In this document: piece after piece, positions 5,794 to 9,283 of the stretch
Numbering within the stretch: the stretch's first letter is position 1
Layout: the number at the start of each line of letters is the position of its first letter
NCBI GenBank assembly: GCA_002386405.1
Contig: DGIP01000024.1
Location: 1 to 9,283, forward strand
Reading direction: 5' to 3'
Origin: Stenotrophomonas maltophilia
GTDB taxonomy: Bacteria; Pseudomonadota; Gammaproteobacteria; Xanthomonadales; Xanthomonadaceae
Length of the DNA stretch: 9,283 bases
Program-made: the position numbers and the translations under genes
Notes under the pieces: model-generated
The model's database searches: none
What the model was told of the DNA's origin: nothing
What the model saw: only the letters and a program-made list of their open reading frames with translations

Positions 5794-7728
5794 TCAGGAC
5801 TTCTTGTCGTCCTTTACTTCGGTGAACTCGGCGTCCACCACGTCGTCCTGCGCGCCGCCGTTGTTGCCGGCACCGGCATCGGCACCCGGGGCGCCGCCGC
5901 CCTGCTCGGCCGCAGCCGAGGCCGCGAACAGCGACTGGCCGGCTTCTTCCAGCACCTTCGACTTGGCTTCGATCTGGGCCTTGTCGTCACCCTTCATCGC
6001 GGTTTCCAGGTCGGCCAGGGCCGATTCGACCTTGCCGATCACTTCGCCACCGACCTTGCTGCCGTGTTCGTTGATCGCGGTACGGGTACCGTGGATCAGC
6101 GCGTCAGCCTGGTTGCGGGCCTGGACCAGCTCGTGGAACTTCTTGTCTTCTTCGCGGTTGGCTTCCGCGTCGGCGACCATGCGCGCGATCTCGTCCTCGG
6201 ACAGACCCGAACCGGCCTTGATCTCGACCTTCTGTTCCTTGTTGGTCTTCTTGTCCTTGGCCGACACGTGCAGGATGCCGTTGGCGTCGATGTCGAAGGA
6301 CACTTCCACCTGCGGCAGGCCGCGCGGGGCCGGCTCGATGCCGGAGAGGTCGAACTTGGCCAGCGACTTGTTGTAACGGGCCTGTTCGCGCTCACCCTGC
6401 AGCACGTGCACGGTCACGGCCGACTGGTTGTCTTCGGCGGTGGAGAACACCTGCGAAGCCTTGGTCGGGATGGTGGTGTTCTTCTCGATGATCTTGGTGA
6501 ACACACCGCCCATGGTTTCGATGCCCAGCGACAGCGGGGTCACGTCCAGCAGCAGCACGTCCTTGACGTCGCCGCCGAGCACGCCGCCCTGGATCGCCGC
6601 ACCCAGTGCCACGGCTTCGTCCGGGTTGACGTCCTTGCGCGGTTCCTTGCCGAAGAACTCGGTCACGGCCTGCTGCACCTTCGGCATGCGGGTCTGGCCG
6701 CCGACCAGGATCACTTCGCTGATGTCGCTCGAACGCAGGCCGGCATCGTTCAGGGCGATGCGGCACGGCTCGATCGACTTCTTGATCAGGTCTTCGACCA
6801 GCGCTTCCAGCTTGGCGCGGGTCAGCTTGATGTTCAGGTGCTTCGGACCGGATGCATCGGCGGTGACGTACGGCAGGTTCACTTCGGTCTGCTGGCTGGT
6901 CGACAGCTCGATCTTGGCGCGCTCGGCCGCATCCTTCAGGCGCTGCAGGGCGAGCGGATCCTTGCGCAGGTCGATGCCCTGGTCCTTGTTGAACTCGTCC
7001 ACCAGGTATTCGATGACGCGGTTGTCGAAGTCTTCGCCGCCCAGGAAGGTGTCGCCGTTGGTGGCCAGCACTTCGAACTGCTTCTCACCGTCGACGTTGG
7101 CGATTTCGATGATCGACACGTCGAAGGTGCCGCCGCCCAGGTCGTACACGACGATCTTGCGGTCCTTGCCGTCACCCTTGTCCAGGCCATAGGCCAGGGC
7201 AGCAGCGGTCGGCTCGTTGATGATGCGCTTGACTTCCAGGCCCGCGATGCGGCCGGCGTCCTTGGTCGCCTGGCGCTGGCTGTCGTTGAAGTAGGCCGGC
7301 ACGGTGATGACCGCTTCGGTGACGGTCTCGCCCAGGAAGGCTTCGGCCGTCTTCTTCATCTTTTCCAGCACGCGCGCGGAGATTTCCTGCGGCGCCATCT
7401 TCTTGGCATCGCTGGTCTGCACCCAGGCATCGCCGTTGTCGTGGGCCAGGATGCCGTAAGGCACGTGCGCGATGTCCTTCTGGACTTCAGCGTCGGTGAA
7501 CTTGCGGCCGATCAGGCGCTTGACGGCGTAGAAGGTGTTCTTCGGGTTGGTGACGGCCTGGCGCTTGGCCGAGGCACCCACCAGCACTTCGCCATCCTTG
7601 GTGTAGGCGACGATGGACGGCGTGGTGCGGTCGCCTTCCGAGTTTTCGATGACGCGGGCCTTGCCGCCGTCCATGATCGCCACACACGAGTTGGTGGTGC
7701 CGAGGTCGATACCAATGATCTTGCCCAT
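5794..7728 (-). CDS. dnaK: Chaperone protein DnaK (Hsp70)
   Basis: This ATP-dependent cytoplasmic chaperone folds nascent and stress-damaged proteins with DnaJ and GrpE. The 644-residue length is typical. The nucleotide-binding domain spans residues 1 to about 388 and contains [12 protein letters not shown] (6-17), K70 in [10 protein letters not shown], the second phosphate motif [10 protein letters not shown] (196-205, with T201 at the place of E. coli T199) and the adenosine motif [10 protein letters not shown] (340-349). The hydrophobic interdomain linker VLLLDVTP is at 391-398. The substrate-binding beta domain follows to about 505, then the helical lid and a Gly/Ala-rich tail ending [18 protein letters not shown] 7728 is preceded by AGGAG (7736-7740) at 7 bases. 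All key residues are intact. A sigma-32-like promoter and a 14-bp palindrome lie in the 129-base leader after grpE, and a strong hairpin follows the stop. Confidence 0.99.
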   Translation of the reverse strand: MGKIIGIDLGTTNSCVAIMDGGKARVIENSEGDRTTPSIVAYTKDGEVLVGASAKRQAVTNPKNTFYAVKRLIGRKFTDAEVQKDIAHVPYGILAHDNGDAWVQTSDAKKMAPQEISARVLEKMKKTAEAFLGETVTEAVITVPAYFNDSQRQATKDAGRIAGLEVKRIINEPTAAALAYGLDKGDGKDRKIVVYDLGGGTFDVSIIEIANVDGEKQFEVLATNGDTFLGGEDFDNRVIEYLVDEFNKDQGIDLRKDPLALQRLKDAAERAKIELSTSQQTEVNLPYVTADASGPKHLNIKLTRAKLEALVEDLIKKSIEPCRIALNDAGLRSSDISEVILVGGQTRMPKVQQAVTEFFGKEPRKDVNPDEAVALGAAIQGGVLGGDVKDVLLLDVTPLSLGIETMGGVFTKIIEKNTTIPTKASQVFSTAEDNQSAVTVHVLQGEREQARYNKSLAKFDLSGIEPAPRGLPQVEVSFDIDANGILHVSAKDKKTNKEQKVEIKAGSGLSEDEIARMVADAEANREEDKKFHELVQARNQADALIHGTRTAINEHGSKVGGEVIGKVESALADLETAMKGDDKAQIEAKSKVLEEAGQSLFAASAAAEQGGGAPGADAGAGNNGGAQDDVVDAEFTEVKDDKKS

Positions 7729-7757
7729 GGGGAGACTCCTGAAATATTTGGGAACAT

Positions 7758-7771
7758 CCGGCAGCTGCCGG
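7758..7771. other. 14-bp perfect palindrome in the dnaK leader
   Basis: CCGGCAGCTGCCGG is self-complementary and lies between the putative dnaK promoter and the dnaK ribosome binding site. AAC and GTT on its two sides can add pairs around a bulge. It does not match the HrcA operator CIRCE (TTAGCACTC-N9-GAGTGCTAA). It could be an RNA stem in the 5' leader or an operator; a chance match in GC-rich DNA is also possible. Confidence 0.35.
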
Positions 7772-7784
7772 GTTATGAATGGGA

Positions 7785-7812
7785 TGTGTGGGACGCTGAT
7801 GACACTTTCAAC
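7785..7812 (-). promoter_or_regulatory. Possible sigma-32-type promoter for dnaK
   Basis: On the minus strand GTTGAA (7807-7812) is followed after 14 bases by CCCACACA (7785-7792). The heat-shock sigma factor consensus is CTTGAA, 13-15 bases, then CCCCATNT. The -35 matches at five of six positions, while the -10 is only partly matched but shares the CCCACA core with the better site before grpE. It lies about 57 bases upstream of the dnaK start codon. Confidence 0.4.
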
Positions 7813-7857
7813 CCATCCATCGAACGCTGTGTCCGATGGCGGCCAAACGCGTTCAGG

Positions 7858-8373
7858 TCAGTCCCGCGCCACTACGACCAGGGCCGGCCGCAGCAGGCGG
7901 TCGTTGAGCAGGTAGCCCTTCTGGAACACCTGGACCACGCTGCCCGGCGCCGCGCCGGGCGCGTCGACCTGGCTGATGGCCTGGTGGTGTTCGGGGTTGA
8001 AGGTCTGGCCGGTGGGGTCCAGCAGGGTCAGGCCGTTGTCGGCGGCGACCTTGAGCAGCTGCTTGTAGGTCAGCTCCAGGCCTTCGCGCAGCGGGCTGGG
8101 TTCGGCGCCGGCGGCATTGAGCCCGGCGTCCAGGCTGTCGAACACCGGCAGCAGCTCGCCCAGCAGCTTTTCGTTGGCGAAGCGGCGCGCCTGTTCGACG
8201 TCGCGGGCCACGCGCTTGCGCTGGTTGTCCAGGTCGGCGCGCTCACGCAGCGACTCGGACCGGAGCAGGGCCACTTCGTTGTGCAGGCTGTCCAGCTGCT
8301 GCTGCAGGGAATCGCCCGTGGCGGCGTCGCCGGCCGGGGTCTGGGATGCGATATCAGGCTGATCTTGGTTCAT
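7858..8373 (-). CDS. grpE: Nucleotide exchange factor GrpE
   Basis: GrpE releases ADP from DnaK and resets the chaperone cycle; its long helices also act as a heat sensor in the family. The 171-residue protein has a disordered, acidic Gln/Ala-rich N-terminus (1-20). A long coiled-coil helix follows (about 22-75, with the core [19 protein letters not shown]), then a helical dimerisation bundle to about 113. The C-terminal beta domain that contacts DnaK carries [10 protein letters not shown] (125-134) and [19 protein letters not shown] (146-164). ATG 8373 is preceded by AAGGA (8381-8385) at 7 bases. It is on the slightly short side for the family but complete. It lies between hrcA (82-base gap with a good sigma-32-like promoter) and dnaK (129-base gap). 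Confidence 0.98.
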   Translation of the reverse strand: MNQDQPDIASQTPAGDAATGDSLQQQLDSLHNEVALLRSESLRERADLDNQRKRVARDVEQARRFANEKLLGELLPVFDSLDAGLNAAGAEPSPLREGLELTYKQLLKVAADNGLTLLDPTGQTFNPEHHQAISQVDAPGAAPGSVVQVFQKGYLLNDRLLRPALVVVARD

Positions 8374-8414
8374 TTCCGGATCCTTGGCGGTGACTCTCCG
8401 CCTCCACCCACCCC

Positions 8415-8441
8415 AATGTGGGCGGCCGGACCCGATTCAAG
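8415..8441 (-). promoter_or_regulatory. Sigma-32-type heat-shock promoter for grpE
   Basis: On the minus strand CTTGAA (8436-8441, exact -35 consensus) is followed after 13 bases by CCCACATT (8415-8422), close to the -10 consensus CCCCATNT. It lies in the hrcA-grpE gap, 42 bases upstream of the grpE start. An inverted repeat, CCCAC/GTGGG (8407-8411 and 8418-8422), overlaps the -10. A 5-bp stem GGCGG/CCGCC (8386-8390 and 8398-8402) sits in the leader just before the ribosome binding site. The hexamers are seen; use by RpoH is inferred. Confidence 0.6.
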
Positions 8442-8455
8442 AGCTGCGGGCGTGT

Positions 8456-9283
8456 TTAGGTGCGATCCCGGGACAATCCGCCCCCAGCGGGGGCATCCAG
8501 GGCCGCGCCGAGCACCTGGGCGGTGGCCTCCACCAGCGGAATCATGCGGTCGTAGGCCATCCGCTTGGGCCCGATCACCCCCAGCACGCCCAGCACCTGG
8601 CCGCCGGCCGAGTACGGGGCGGTGACCAGCGAGATGTTCTCCAGCGGCATCACGCCGGTCTCCTCGCCGATGAAGATGCGCACGCCCGGGGCCTGGATGG
8701 TGCGCTCGAGCAGCTGCAGGATCTCGCGCTTGCTGGCGAACAGGTCGAACAGCTCGCGCAGGCGGTCCAGGTCCGACAGGTCCTGCACCCCCATCAGCCG
8801 GGTCTGCCCGGCCAGCACCATGTCGTCGGCCGGCGGCGCCATCGCCTGTTCGGCCAGCTCCACGCTGTGCGCCAGCAGCTGCTCCATTTCCGTGCGCGCC
8901 TGGCGCAGTTCGACCAGCAGGGTGGCGCGGATCTCGGCCAGCGGGCGGCCGGCGCAATGGGCGTTGAGGTAGTTGGCCACCTTCTCCAGCTCGGCCGGCT
9001 CCCAGCTGCGCTTGGGCTCGATCACCCGGTTCTGCACTTCATTGTCGGCAAACACCAGGATGGCCAGCACCCGGCGTGCGTCCAGCGCCACGAAATCGAT
9101 GTGGCGGAACGCGAACTGTTCGCGCCGTGGCGCGCCGACCACGCCGACGAAATGGCTCATCGCCGAGAGCAGCTCCGAGGCACTGCCGAGCAGCGCCTGG
9201 GTGCCGGCGCCACTGGACAGCTCGCTGCGCAGGCGGCTCAGCTCGCTTTCGCCGGGCGGCTGCATCTTGACCAGGCTGTCGAC
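8456..9283 (-). CDS. hrcA: Heat-inducible transcription repressor HrcA, 5' end outside window
   Basis: HrcA binds the CIRCE operator and represses class I heat-shock genes such as groESL, with its active state maintained by GroEL. The frame is open to the right edge and gives 275 residues before TAA. For a family length near 350, about 75 residues containing the N-terminal winged-helix DNA-binding domain are missing beyond the window. The visible part contains the GAF-like and inserted dimerisation regions. It ends in the conserved block IFIGEETG (about fragment residues 203-210), GQVLGVLGVIGPKRMAYDRMIPLVE and ATAQVLGAAL. It is the first gene of the cluster, 82 bases before grpE. The missing start is an edge effect, not a truncation: no stop or frameshift appears in the visible part. 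Confidence 0.93.
   Translation of the reverse strand, partial: VDSLVKMQPPGESELSRLRSELSSGAGTQALLGSASELLSAMSHFVGVVGAPRREQFAFRHIDFVALDARRVLAILVFADNEVQNRVIEPKRSWEPAELEKVANYLNAHCAGRPLAEIRATLLVELRQARTEMEQLLAHSVELAEQAMAPPADDMVLAGQTRLMGVQDLSDLDRLRELFDLFASKREILQLLERTIQAPGVRIFIGEETGVMPLENISLVTAPYSAGGQVLGVLGVIGPKRMAYDRMIPLVEATAQVLGAALDAPAGGGLSRDRT

Noticed and set aside
4514..6376. 620-codon open frame on the plus strand opposite dnaJ and the end of dnaK.
   Set aside because: It covers the terminator, dnaJ, the hairpin and part of dnaK in antisense, and has no recognisable domain.
6064..8625. 853-codon open frame on the plus strand opposite dnaK, grpE and part of hrcA.
   Set aside because: It is an antisense shadow produced by high GC and strong codon bias of the dnaK-grpE strand. 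It crosses three real genes and the gaps between them, has low-complexity composition rich in V, G, D, R and L, and matches no family I know.

Overview
The window is a GC-rich chromosomal segment from a gammaproteobacterium of the Xanthomonadaceae, most likely Stenotrophomonas or a close relative. This rests on the hrcA-grpE-dnaK-dnaJ order (hrcA is uncommon in gammaproteobacteria but is known in xanthomonads), on protein sequences of xanthomonad character, on a stand-alone prephenate dehydrogenase carrying an ACT domain, and on a short palindrome that resembles the abundant SMAG/REP repeats of Stenotrophomonas. The species call is an inference; no database search was possible.

Layout. Bases 1-2307 read rightward: the 3' end of yigZ (IMPACT family), overlapped by 8 bases by a complete MsbA-like ABC exporter gene, then a 62-codon gene of unknown function with a very good ribosome binding site just after a strong RNA hairpin. 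Bases 2308-2423 are a convergent intergenic gap holding a long imperfect inverted repeat and a cluster of DnaA-box-like sequences. From 2424 to the right edge everything reads leftward. In transcription order, starting at the right edge, the genes are hrcA (5' end missing), grpE, dnaK, dnaJ, an intrinsic terminator, a SMAG-like palindrome, pdxY and tyrA.

How the genes work together. HrcA is the repressor of class I heat-shock genes; GrpE, DnaK and DnaJ form the Hsp70 folding machine. Sigma-32-like promoters are visible in front of grpE and probably in front of dnaK, and a 13-bp perfect hairpin between dnaK and dnaJ probably sets unequal DnaK and DnaJ levels. PdxY salvages pyridoxal to PLP and TyrA makes the tyrosine precursor 4-hydroxyphenylpyruvate. 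Their genes overlap by 4 bases (GTGA) and are probably co-translated.

This is mostly a housekeeping region. I see no CRISPR array, insertion sequence, prophage, tRNA, rRNA or new multi-gene system. The points worth a second look are small: the DnaA-box/inverted-repeat gap, the hairpin beside the ribosome binding site of the unknown gene, and the regulatory structures inside the heat-shock cluster. No stretch longer than about 130 bases lacks a gene.
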